DNA of 64,000 nucleotides, taken from Aulostomus chinensis. Taxonomy: Eukaryota; Chordata; Actinopteri; Syngnathiformes; Aulostomidae. Numbering within the stretch: the stretch's first letter is position 1; every line of letters begins with the position of its first letter. The notes below the pieces were generated by a model. It was given only the letters and a program-made list of their open reading frames with translations, was not told where the DNA came from and ran no database searches. Positions 37,742 to 48,785 of the stretch are shown piece by piece. The translations under genes were made by a program, and so were the position numbers. The stretch is taken from assembly GCA_037954235.1 (NCBI GenBank), contig JBBMOA010000009.1:29278626-29342625 (forward strand), read 5' to 3'.

Positions 37742-37804
<63 letters not shown>
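37369..37804 (+). repeat. cluster of three CA arrays, including the longest in the window
   Basis: CA arrays at 37369-37412, 37547-37639 (about 93 bases) and 37744-37804, all in one orientation within 440 bases. Confidence 0.95.
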
Positions 37805-37807
<3 letters not shown>

Positions 37808-38877
37808 ACTTCACTCTTTTGGCCTCGTGTTCTCCCTCACTTTTTCCTCTAACCCCCTTCTCTTGTGCTCTCTGCCCAAAAGGACATTCTTATTTCATTA
37901 GAGGGGGGGTCTGGGAGGCCAAAGGGTAAACAAAACCTCTGTAATCAACAGCAGGACATACACAGGCACCACGAGCCAATCAGAGCCCAGAGTTCTTCAG
38001 GACAGAACCAAAGCTAACCAGTCCATATCCACACCTGGACGCTCAGAACTCACTTGCCAACTCAAACTCAACAGTTAGCTTTGTGTGGAATTCATGCAGC
38101 CTAGCGAGGAGTCAAGGAAACACCGAGGAAAGCAAGCATGCAGACACTGATATACACACAGATCCCGGCTATTTGTCTATCGGTGCTGTCATCTCTGTTT
38201 GTTCATATTAGGGAGGGCTCACTCAGGGACAGGATATGGGGATTAGGTCTGGCCTTATTGCGCTGTAGCTACACACCACTAAATGGCTCCCATCTGTGCT
38301 CCCATAGAGGATGGCTAATACACGTTAGCTGCGCTCGCGTTTTCTACTGCCAGAATAACAGCAGTGGATAGATGAGCTGCATTGATATCGCTAGCCACAA
38401 CACCACCCTGCGCTAAAGGCTAATGTGCCTGGCTTATTCTATTAGATTGGAATAAGAAGAACTAATACACACACACACTTGCAGAGATGTACATACACAC
38501 ACCATCAGGATATCTGATTGGAGATAGTGAAGCAGTAGGCTAGACACGGCCCGGCATCTAGGTTTACCTTGAAGGAACATACGTTACAGCAGTGCAACTT
38601 TAAATCTGAGGTGGAAAGAACAGGAGTGATGGAAAAAAGATGGAGAGATGGAAAGAGAGGCAGAAATGGGGCAGTGCGGTCTGTTTCATTACGGTGAATC
38701 CTGACACTGCTGCGTTCTCAGCACACATGGACTGGATTATGGGTATGTGGGCTGCTCCGGCACCGTATAGCTCAGCCATGCTCTCTTGCACACACATACA
38801 CACTTGCAAAAAAACATCATGGCTAAACACACACAAGCTTTACACTGCATGACAAACCATTTGGTGACACAAACATG

Positions 38878-38879
<2 letters not shown>

Positions 38880-38913
<34 letters not shown>
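38880..38913 (+). repeat. CA microsatellite with GCGCGC start
   Basis: A short GCGCGC followed by about 14 CA units. Confidence 0.9.
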
Positions 38914-38916
<3 letters not shown>

Positions 38917-39321
38917 CAGAGGACTCTTAATCCCAAAAGCAGTGCTAGGGCAAAGTGAATAACTACTAAGTCACTGAGGTTAGTGAGAGAATCTGCTTGT
39001 GATGGTCCACCTGTGGATTATTGGGGAAAAGAATGAGATGCACTGGAAACTATGAGTGCTCCATGCCTGCTTTTCTCTCTAATTCCCACATAAACACTTA
39101 CGCACCCTTCTTCTCTACCCGTCTTTCCCCTGTATCTCTTTTTTCACTCTCACATGTACATCTAGACACTGTTTTCTCTCTTTGTTTTACAAAGTCATGT
39201 CTGCTCTGAGCAAACCAGACCCCTCCCTGCCTGCTCAGACCTCTCGCTGCACGCCTGCGTTCAAAGGCATCCTGAGCCTATGGGGGGCCTTCGATATAAA
39301 ACTCTCAAAACAGGAATTATC

Positions 39322-39968
39322 CTTTATGACTCTGCATTCTTTATTTTATGCTTTTTCAGCTTGCAGCCTTAAAAAAAAAACAAAAAAACAACTTCATGAC
39401 TGTTCTGTGTTGTATTGTAATTAACTACCCCACACACTGGCACACAACAGGGTGGAGTAGCGTGGTAAAATTTTACTATGACTAAAAAAGCAGGTCTCTG
39501 AGAGACAGACTTAACCTTCTCTGTTTTTTGTCACTGTGTCGTTTTTATCACCTCTGGGCCCTGGTACACCCGCTGTAGGCTGCTGGGTGCATATAGATCT
39601 AATACCGCCCGGTTACCTATACAGCCACACAGTGAGTGCACAGCATGCAGCACGTGAACCTTCAACAGAAAGGCTGCTGTAAACCTCTGTATCAACTCAG
39701 GCTCTTTGCTCAACTAAAATATCTCAAGCAATGGGAAAAGGAGCCAGGTTCTATTACACTCTCCCCTGTCAGGGCTGGGTAATGGTGTGGTTACTGTGGT
39801 ACCATCAATGTTCCCTGGCTAATGGCTTCTCTTGCCCACTGAGGCCTATTGTACAGGAGATCATTAAAATATCTGGAGCAGATACACGCACCACACCCTG
39901 GCATAGAGGGGATTTCCTCTAAAATCAGTAAATTGAAACTCACTTTCGCTGCTAGGTTCCCATGATGG
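39322..39968 (-). other. erc2: erc2 3' untranslated region (end uncertain)
   Basis: This is the sequence downstream of the erc2 stop codon on the minus strand. The first canonical polyadenylation hexamer I see is AATAAA, from TTTATT at 39340-39345 on the plus strand, about 625 bases past the stop. Cleavage would fall near 39320. Mammalian ERC2 has a long 3' UTR, so a more distal site toward lower coordinates is possible. The stretch contains no microsatellite, unlike the DNA on either side, which fits selective constraint on a UTR. Confidence 0.45.
39340..39345 (-). terminator. candidate poly(A) signal AATAAA for erc2
   Basis: TTTATT on the plus strand reads AATAAA on the minus strand, the first such hexamer after the erc2 stop. 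No transcript evidence is available, so use of this site is inferred from position only. Confidence 0.35.
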
Positions 39969-39995
39969 TCATGCCCATATTCCCTCTTCATCATC
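39969..39995 (-). CDS. erc2: erc2 terminal coding segment (PDZ-binding GIWA end)
   Basis: These 27 bases encode exactly DDEEGIWA followed by TGA. This is the C-terminus of ERC2 and of the brain form of ERC1. The final residues IWA are the known ligand for the PDZ domain of RIM1, which couples the scaffold to synaptic vesicle priming. The minus-strand acceptor is TTTTTCCCTTGTTTGTCCCGCAG immediately before GAT. The phase agrees with the preceding exon, which ends on a complete codon. The segment is far too short to be found by open-frame length and was found by looking for the GIWA signature. The exon continues as 3' untranslated sequence toward lower coordinates. The intron before it is about 4.1 kb. 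Confidence 0.9.
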   Translation of the reverse strand, partial: DDEEGIWA

Positions 39996-41978
39996 CTGCG
40001 GGACAAACAAGGGAAAAACGTCATTGTTCATCCATTATCAGTCATCGTTTCCATGTAAATGTTAAATTTATTTCAATGAATGAATAAAATGTAACGAGGC
40101 AAAAGCCGCTTTTTTTTTTAAACCAAGTATTTACTGTACAAATCCGCCCTCGGTTACGACTTTAACAGTTCCAGCTAACCACGTGTGCAACCAGTACTCG
40201 ATCCAAACTCTTCAGATACCGACACTGAGTCAGTAGTTCTTCGGGTCAAACGATGACGACTCAGGAACCCTCCAGGGTCCATTTACTAAAGACAGGATGT
40301 GATGACGTTGGGAAGTGATGTGCTGAGTGGGCGGATGATGATGCTGTTGTTTTTGTTCCATTTGCAACCAGGAGTGTCACACTCATCCCTGTAAACACAA
40401 ACCTGCTGGAGGAACCATCTGACAAGAGCCTCAGTCTGGGAGCTTTCTGTGTGTAGTCTGAGTTTTGCCGGATCGCGTCTGAGAGCTTTGATTACATGGA
40501 GGTAAACAGTCCATGTGGAGATCAAGAGACAGAACACATCGTCTGACTCTGACTCAGCTCTTTGCTTTACCCGCAGTCGGATGTAAGATATGAACAATCC
40601 AATCACAGACGTCATCACTAAATTTCATTCTTGCGGTCATCTTGCTCATCTGACCATAAACTCGCATTTGCAGAAGGAAGAGGAAGTCTTGGTCCTGATA
40701 TCAGGCTTGAGTGGAAGCCTCGTCCCTGCTGGTGTGGTACCAGATTACATTTGCTACCAGTCCAGATTGCTGTTCAGTCGTGCGCTTGGTAGAACCAGAT
40801 TTCGCCCAGTGAGACGGTCGAGTTTGACAAGTAACAGTGGAACATGTATTACAGTGGAACCTGCTAGATGCTAAATGCTAGTGAATGCCAGTGAACGGCT
40901 CTGACAGGCCCTGTAAACAGACCCAGACCTATAACTACTCAGAATGCCAGGTTAAACACACACAGGCGCGCACACATACACACAAACAGGCTGAATACCA
41001 TGTGCTACTTCTCATAAATCTGAGGCAAACAGCACGTAAAGGCTTAGAAAAAAAGAATAACAACCCAAAGAAATGGTTGTATAATTCTGATTCTGATAAA
41101 CATTTTATGGCTGTTTTCTATTTCCTGCCATGGTTGCTGCCAAGTATCTGGCAGTAGTGCTGGCATGGCTAAATGAGAACAACATGGACACAACATGCCT
41201 GTCAAAGTACACACACTCCATGCTGAGACACACAGCTGGGGAGCATCTCAAGAGGCTAAATGCACTTCCACTGCTCGTCTCCTCCACTTAAGAGTTCACC
41301 TGCACTTTGACATCCATCACAGATGAAGGAGAGAACTCAGAGTGCAGGTACAGGATGGGGGCGGAACCACGGGCTGCACGCATTCGTGCTCATCTTAAAT
41401 GTACATTGACAAAATAAATAAACAGAATAAAATGTATTTCATGTGTTATGCATGCATGCATGAATGAGGACACATTATTCAAGACACAAAAATAAATGAA
41501 TGAATAAAAATCACTAAAAAGGGATCTTTGACTGATGTTATTTGTGACCCTAAGCAGAGAAGGAATTGTGGTCTCCAATGTGACCAGACCCTCTTCATCA
41601 TCGTTATAATTATCATCATCATCATTCATCATCCCTCTCATGGCGCTCTGGACCCGGCGAGGCGCTGCACCACTGGCCCGGCCACACTTCAGCATCACAT
41701 GTGGAAGCTGGACGAGAAGTGGAGACTAAAGAAGACTGGAAGAGACGGAGAGACGTGGGAAGAAAACACACCAAGAAACGTAGAGCGAGTTGCTAAAAAA
41801 TGGAAGGAAGACAATTATATAGGCAGGGAAGTCAAGAAAAACAAATAGAGTGATTAATCACTTTCAGATGAAAGAGGAAGATTAAAGGAGAGGTGGAGCC
41901 CTGTGTTTGGAGGGAAAACAGTCTCAACCAGGGACTTCAGCAGCATCCAGACCGTGTGACCTGGTGCACCGATGCTTG

Positions 41979-42046
<68 letters not shown>

Positions 42047-44067
42047 CGTAACCTCTGTCTAACTTCCCCATGAGGTCAAAGTTCAGATATGAGGAAAAGC
42101 CATGTGGTGATGGGCTGACCTCGGTCAAGAGGATCTGTTTATTGTTTCTGAAGTGTGTCTGCTTGACACAAGAGGAAGAACTGAGGAGTAATAGCTTACC
42201 TACATAATAACCTGCTCAGGTGTAGTTCACCTTTGACCGGGGGGGTGTTCCTCTACTGGAGGTCAGGAGGCTAGACAGACTTGGTTTCTTTGTTTGTGCC
42301 CATTTTTAATGCAACATTTGTTACCCGAGACGTAGCAGGCTCGCTGGAGCTGTCACACTCCTCATCTGAAGACGTACATTATTATCTCCAGTGTTCGTTA
42401 TGTTCATTATTGATGTGTGTGTATATACACATATAGGTATATATAGTTTTTCTCAAGTATCGGAGCTAAAGTTTGCTAATGGTGAACTTTAGGCCCTAAC
42501 AAAGCAGAGAACAATCTCCTCATCACGATCTCAGAGGAACTGGGTACAGGTGTGTAGACGTTCCACTGAGGTGATCAGAACGTGTCCTCTAGGGTAACGC
42601 TAAGCTGATTAGATGCTGATTGTTACTGAGTTGCGGACGATGGTGATGTTTGCACAAACACGAGCTAAAACATGACATCATGGGCTCCAGTCTGTCCACC
42701 ACGCAACCACCGTGACATCACTCGTATCGCAATCAATGTTTGATGTATTTGGTTGAATAGAATTTAAGAGCACGTCTGTATCATCATCATCATCATCAGG
42801 AGAAAAATGTTCATCCACAGTCCCGTCAGCAGCCGCATGCTCACCATGTCCAGTGAACTGCCACACACGACACAAACACCATTGAGCGTGAAATGAGACA
42901 TGGCGTGACCTCATCTGGTAAAGGCTCCGCTCTTCCTGATGCACATTTATTCATACGAAAATAAGATGCACTTTAACTTTAACGGATTGGATAACTCAAG
43001 TCTGTCTGAAGCTCCTGAGGAAAAGAGCACACCTGTCAATCAACAGGCCCAAACATTCCTTCAGGAATCAAGAATCCAGTCCTCCCTCAGGTGCAGATTA
43101 GGGAGACTGAGTAAACCTGCACTGCCGTCCCCTTGTATACATACTTGTACAGTTCATCAGGACAGCCTTGCATGGTAAGGATCGTGTGCTTGACTGTGGA
43201 GTCTGTGCGTGTGTTTGGAAGGTATGGAGGCCGGGGGATCCCCAGTGCATGTTTAACTCCAATTAAGGCAGCAGCCTCAGCAACATTTGCGAAGTCTTGA
43301 AACTTGTAATAGTGCATATCAAAACAGATGTGGGAATTTATGGTCATGTGGAAATCCCCAGGTATTCATCTTAAGCCTCCAAACACACTTAACGTACACT
43401 TGATCATTTGGAATCTCCCGAGACTCCGAAAACAATAGAGCTCTTATGAGTTTACAGAGAATTAAAAGAACTACAAGCTTTAATCAGCTAATGGAGAGAC
43501 AGAGAAATCACCTCTGCTTTCTCTAATCTGGTAACACAGAATCAGCAAACACTAAGGAGTGCACCTACACTCACACTTACAGGAATGCACCCGTCTACAG
43601 TGTACACACTTGCATGTGTGCGTGCTCTCCCAAAAACACGAGCATTCTCTAATAACAAAAACAGTTTGTTCTTCCTTAGCTGTCTCCAAACAGACGCATT
43701 AAGTCTGTCCTCGGGGCAGTCTGGATACGATACTCAGACACGAAGAAGTAGCTCATATGAGAGATGAATGATAGAAAAACTAATCTCACACACAAATCCC
43801 ATTGATCAAAAACACTCATTTGGCAGCTCTCCTCTTCAGGCCTCTTATCCAAATGATATGAATAACTCTGACTTGGCGGGGAGTGCAGGGGTTGAAAGAG
43901 AAAAGACAAAAGGGGGTGTGTGTGTGTGTGGGGGGGGGGGGGGTGATGCTGCCGAGATCTGACCGCAGCTGACTGGTGAAGATGGGAGCCCACGATACGA
44001 CAAGTTATGTAAATGAGCCACAGCTTTTAAGTGTTGTGCATGTGCCTGCGTGTGCATTCACAATGAC
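39996..44067 (-). other. erc2: erc2 last intron
   Basis: This intron of 4,072 bases lies between the His-rich exon and the GIWA segment. It contains a CA array at 41981-42043, a short CATCAT-type run near 42780-42800 and a poly-G run near 43930-43943. I looked here for the alternative Rab11-FIP-binding-type C-terminal exon known from ERC1 isoforms and did not see one. Nothing else is recognised. Confidence 0.85.
41981..42043 (+). repeat. CA microsatellite in the last erc2 intron
   Basis: About 30 CA units; as TG in the erc2 transcript, a potential binding tract for UG-reading RNA-binding proteins. Confidence 0.95.
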
Positions 44068-44229
44068 CTGGTCCATCGGGGGTCTGTGGTTGGCATGGGG
44101 GGGGCCTCTTGGCAGGCTTCGGTGATGCACATTTGTTGAATGTAAGTGGTGGGAATGGTGAGGATGATGTTGTGGGTGGATGTGGTCTTCCTCATAGTTA
44201 TCTGCTATCATCTTCATTCGGCTCTGAGT
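44068..44229 (-). CDS. erc2: erc2 penultimate coding exon (basic block and His-rich tail)
   Basis: This exon has 54 codons with codon-boundary junctions on both sides. It begins TQSRMKMIADNYEEDH, matching the family block TQNRMKLMADNY that follows LKQQ in ERC1 and ERC2. It continues with a His-rich stretch (HPQHHPHHSHHLH, then VHHRSLP) and ends HANHRPPMDQ. Mammalian ERC2 carries a poly-His run here followed by SNHRPSPDQ, whereas ERC1 has a Ser/Asn-rich stretch without the His run, so ERC2 is favoured. The minus-strand acceptor is CTTTTTCCTTTGCAG|ACT. The donor is CAG|GTCATT, which is weak at positions +3 to +6. Reading through the donor would add 22 residues (VIVNAHAG and onwards) before a stop and would lose the PDZ-binding end. 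The intron separating it from the upstream exon is about 4.4 kb. Confidence 0.93.
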
Positions 44230-46256
44230 CTGCAAAGGAAAAAGCAGATAAACAGAAAATTGATATTGCATAATTAGAACACACCGGCACCCTGCTTTGA
44301 GAACACTGCTTTTTTGTTTCCTGAGAATCTTCTCAGGCTCCCAGGCTGATTAGACCAAGGGATTCTTGGATAGAGGGAAAACCATGAAAGACGATAAAAA
44401 CGGTGCTACTAACAACACTTGACAGGTCATAAATTGAGTGAGTCGGAGTGCGTGATGAAAATATCGTAAGTCTGTCAAATGTCATCCATTTTGCAGATTA
44501 TCATTTAATTGGATTAGACGAATGCTAGCAAGAACAGTTAGTGAGTGTTCCATATAGCCTGAGGCCACAGGAGTTCTGGCCCGGGTGAAGCACCCACATT
44601 TGAGTAGAATTGATTAAAATTACACTCAAATATGCATCTTTCTGCATGCCTGTAAATGTGCAAGTAAGGACTGCGCACAATTTGTGTGAGTCTGTGTGCA
44701 TTTGTGTGCATGTTTGTAGAAGAGGCGATCATACTGCCAACATCACCGCTTTGGAGAAAGATAACAGCCTCGGCACCCTAACTTTAACAATCAGCTTAAG
44801 TGGTGTGAGGCCAGCTGGCTGGGAGACAGACAGAGACGGAGTAGGTGCAGATGTACTGACAGGCTCAGCTTTACTCCTTTAACTGCAGATACTTCCCCTG
44901 AGGGCAGACGTGTATGCAAGAGTGAGACATGAGATGGTGGATGGGATGAGGATGATTTGAGGGAAAGATATGTATGCATCTCTCATCCAAAATATTGTGG
45001 CTTTTTCTTTTTAAATCAGAGACAGCCATGGTCGGAAGAGACAAAGATCCTGAGTCAGCTTCACAGAACGGAGCGAGATGCGGCCTGGGGCCACTGCCGT
45101 TGAGATAAGGAGCAAAGACCTAATGACTGAGGAAACGAGCTAGGCAGGAACACAGCAGAGGATGTGGCTAGTATTAAAGAGGTTAGCAATTAGCTCAAAT
45201 TGGAGGAGAGCTACTTAGATAAGGCGAGAGCCTTGACACCTGAGGAGGGCTGGAAAGAGCAAGAGATAAAGATGAAGAGAGCAAGACAAAGGAAGGTGCA
45301 GACAGACCCCAGACCAGTGGTTAGAGCAGTTAAAGGATGAGTCTTTTTCAACCTGGTCTCTATTTTCCTGTGTTTTTGGGTCACAATGATTGATAGGGAC
45401 TTGAATCCTTCCAGTGCTCTGAGAGAACGCTATGGTCAGCAACCGCGAGTCAGCTGCACGGCAAGTTTCCACGTCAATGTTATGATCGGTCTGACAGCTT
45501 CACCGAGAGGATCCACACACAGATAGGCTCTGTTGGTTAGGTGTCCTTTCTGTGACCGTGCTGATGTTCACAGAAGTCACGCCAAAACGCCAAATCATAC
45601 TTTAGTAGTCTTTGACACAGAGAAGCTGCATGAAATAGATTTCCAGGGTCACAGCTGCATATTTAGCTGATTTCTATTATGGATGTGGATGATGTTTAAC
45701 TGCTGGTGCTGCTGGGATCTGATGCCCACAGACGTCTGATGTAAAGAGTCCAGCAGGACGACTTCTGCCTCCGTATCGAAACGTCGTGTCGTTTTGGTCT
45801 CTAACAATCATTTTCAATCTCCAAACAGAAGACACTGGGGGTCAGGTTGAAAGATGCCGGGCTCATCCTGTAATGGTTAGGTTGGCTGTGATGGCCCACC
45901 TCGACCTCAGGTGCTGACACTAGCAGGTGTGACTGGGTGGGGCTGCTACCGCGCTGACACCTGTCATTGAGGCGGGATAATTACTGTCATATACTGAGCA
46001 GCTGATGGAACGATTGTACTTCTGCCACTATGTTTCTATGATCCTGTTCTCATGGGGAGGCGATTTCCTAAAACTCTTTTGGCTCTGAGTGCAAACTTTT
46101 GTTTAGTCCTTGAAAAAAATATCAGTCGTTCCAGGTCACCAAATTGCAACCATATTAGATGAAGCCACGTGTGACTGCGACTCTGTTCCAAGGGAGTACA
46201 TTTAATGACCTGAGAACAACACAAGCAGATGAATTGATAACCTACTGGTGCACGTG

Positions 46257-46309
<53 letters not shown>

Positions 46310-46394
46310 GATCAGGCCTCCTGGAACAGCCTCAGGTGGAGGAAGAGGAGGACATCTCTTACCCCAACAGACTTTCTCCATGTAGAGTGTGCAT

Positions 46395-46431
<37 letters not shown>

Positions 46432-46440
46432 GTGCATGGT
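46257..46440. repeat. facing CA and TG arrays in an erc2 intron
   Basis: A CA array at 46257-46305 and a TG array at about 46396-46440, complementary and separated by about 90 bases, able in principle to pair in the pre-mRNA. Confidence 0.9.
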
Positions 46441-46828
46441 GTGTATAAAAGTGCGCCTGCTGCTGTAAACATGCATCAGAGGCTTCTCTGCTCTGCTTCC
46501 AGCTGCATCTCCAGCCCTCTGTAAATCACCTACTCTCCGTACAGCTCATTCTGAGGAGAGCAGACCTGCATGAGCACATACAGACACACAAGGCCCTCGA
46601 CCGGCAGGCAGCTGAGAAAAGTTTACACACTTTTCTCAAAACTTGCTTCTTTATTTCTTTAGGCTGGTGGTATATTTGTGTGAATCACTGTAAAACTATC
46701 TCAGTACAACTGAAAACTCAGAGCAGACAGATTGTTTTACATGGTTCTTCCCTGAAGGCTCGCCTCCCAACACACAAAATTAATCTTGTCAGAGCGAAGA
46801 GGACAGACACTCAAGTCTCTCTAAAAAT

Positions 46829-46855
46829 GAAAAGGGAGGAAGGGAAGGAGAGAGG

Positions 46856-46898
<43 letters not shown>
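46829..46898 (+). repeat. 70-base purine-only tract
   Basis: Only A and G from 46829 to 46898, mostly GA repeat. On the erc2 transcript it is a 70-base CU tract, a candidate polypyrimidine-tract-protein site or triplex-forming DNA. Confidence 0.9.
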
Positions 46899-47647
46899 TT
46901 GCTGAAAATGACACACCTCTGAGTATCACAAATGTATCTTTTCTCTGCTTCAAAGCACCACTGATGTTTGGCCATCCATCACTCGGATGGGACCACTTGG
47001 AGAATTCCCACATGGGGACGCATTTGTTCTGACTCTCCTCAGGAAGTCTAAACACTGCACTTTTCATATGTGTGTTAGTGTGACGGTATGACTTCACCTC
47101 AAAGGGTAGCAAACCGTCTAAGAAAGGAAAGTTTATCTTAGACCGCCTGCATGTACAGACGCACACACACGATGCTGTGAAGGTGGAATATGGGGAGGTC
47201 AGACAGGGCATTGCTATCGGTAAATCTATCTGCTGTCTCCAGATCAGCTTTCTCCTATGAGACTCTGAGTCCCATAATTCTCCGGCATTTCCTGGTCAGT
47301 TTCCATCCATTGGATGTTGAGGACCCGAGGCAGGCAAGTTATCCTGATATGTGTGTCAATGGGTCAGAAGACAGAGGGGGTGTGTGTCATGTTGAGAAAA
47401 CTCCAGAGTCGGTTGAGTTCCCTGCAGCACCCCCTTACACTACAACCTCCATAGCATGAATAGGTTTCAAAGCCCCGATAGGACCCTGGTGCTAGGTGGC
47501 CGCAGCACTGCCTGGTACACCTTTGCACTCAGCAGTAGTATTTCTGAGGATTTGAATGCATGTTAGTCTCGTGACTTTTCCAGAAACCAGGTAAACAAGT
47601 ATGGGAAAGAGGAACTAAAGAAAAAAGTATGTGCATGTGTGGCTCAA

Positions 47648-47663
47648 CCCCCCCCCCCCCCCC
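47648..47663 (+). repeat. poly-C run
   Basis: A run of 16 C in an erc2 intron. Confidence 0.85.
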
Positions 47664-48637
47664 ATTTATTTTCTTCTACTCCAGGCCTGCAGGCCACATC
47701 ATTGCAATTAGAGCTCATCACATCATCAGGTGGACTGGAAGTGCTGGTTACCAAATGGGAAAACATGATGCATCCAATGGCGGTAAACAGATAATAGGCT
47801 TTCCTTGAAATTCCTTTAATGGAATTGCTCCCCTTGGGTACAGTTCACCATTTACGAGGCACCAACAAACACAAGTTCGCACTTAAATGTGCACCCCGCC
47901 AGTGCATCTGTTGACTTTTAAATGCACCACGTTTCCCAGAAGCACCTCTGACTCAGGAGGCAGTATAGATTGACTCCCGGCTGTTGGCTCATTATCGTTA
48001 GCATTCATGTTAGCTCAGTCACTCATGTGGTCGGACTAAACTAATGAAGCACATACCTTCATCAGTGGTGTGGTGGAGCGGAGTACTGCAGGGCAGTATG
48101 GGATGGAGGTGTGGGTGCGTAGGTATGTGAGTGTGGTGAGATTTAACATCTGTTTGCCCAGAAGATGTCACACAGAGACGTGGGCTGGTGACTCACCATG
48201 ATACCAGCATGGTGCATCTAATAGCTCTGATTGCAACATCGCTGTTCAGACGTTAGCCTCCCTGATGTGATTATGTGCCTGGGTTTGGGATCACAGCTCC
48301 TGCTTGACTGGTTTGGCTTACGATGACTGAACACAGTAACTGTGGTTGGAGGCGGAGACGTCTATTCTGTTTATTACCAGGAATTATTAACTTCTGTCTG
48401 TTCTTGGTTTCAAGTTCAAAAGTTTGCCCAAGAGGCTGCTTTGATGCAGGCAAGGCTTCACGACCTGCAGCAGGTTTGAATTTCTTGTCCTGCTTTGATT
48501 TACCAAACCAGAATCTCCTAAGCGGTGACAGCGAGAGCAGACTCCCCCAGCCGCCCTCTTACGAGCACATTACTGCACACTCAGTGTCTTGACTCTGTGT
48601 GTAGGAGCAGCTTGGTGGTCACATGCGGTGGATGTAC

Positions 48638-48785
48638 CTGCTGTTTGAGCTGGTGCATGAGCCTGTCCTTCTCCCTCTTCAGAGCCATCACTTCCTCCTG
48701 GGCTTTCCTTCGTTTGGAGGAGGATAACTCCAGCAAGGCAATGTTAGCATCCTTCTCACTGATCGCTGCTAGCAGGGCCTGTTGT
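48638..48785 (-). CDS. erc2: erc2 internal coding exon (C-terminal coiled coil)
   Basis: This exon encodes 49 full codons plus one base that completes a codon from the preceding exon. The peptide includes ALLAAISEKDANIALLELSS and then EEVMALKREKDRLMHQLKQQ, which I recognise as the last coiled-coil segment of ELKS/CAST proteins (ERC1/ERC2). These are presynaptic active-zone scaffolds that bind RIM, liprin-alpha, Bassoon and Piccolo. On the minus strand the acceptor is CTTTCCTCTCTGCTCCTCAG, an excellent pyrimidine tract, and the donor is CAG|GTACAT. The exon starts one base into a codon and ends at a codon boundary, so it joins in phase to the next exon at 44229. The open frame runs on past both splice sites, but the flanking residues do not fit the family. 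Within this segment ERC1 and ERC2 are nearly identical; the paralogue is decided by the next exon. Confidence 0.95.

Larger units (their letters stand above)
32576..39321. other. intergenic region downstream of erc2
   Basis: No gene is recognised. The interval 32880-33620 is free of simple repeats, AT-rich and carries three homeodomain-type motifs, making it a candidate conserved element. CA arrays lie at 35837-35888, 36794-36818, 37369-37412, 37547-37639, 37744-37804 and 38880-38913, with a GAGAAC-type minisatellite at 37173-37244. The distal 3' UTR of erc2 might extend into the right end of this block. Confidence 0.55.
44230..48637 (-). other. erc2: erc2 intron between coiled-coil and His-rich exons
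   Basis: This intron of 4,408 bases carries CA and TG arrays at 46257-46305 and 46396-46440, a 70-base all-purine tract at 46829-46898 and a poly-C run near 47648-47663. The 250 bases from about 47680 are free of simple repeats and hold homeodomain-like CAATTAG at 47705-47711. No other exon was recognised. Confidence 0.85.

Noticed and set aside
39996..44067. Alternative ERC C-terminal exon of the Rab11-FIP-binding type
   Set aside because: None of the expected conserved sequence was found in this intron on the minus strand.
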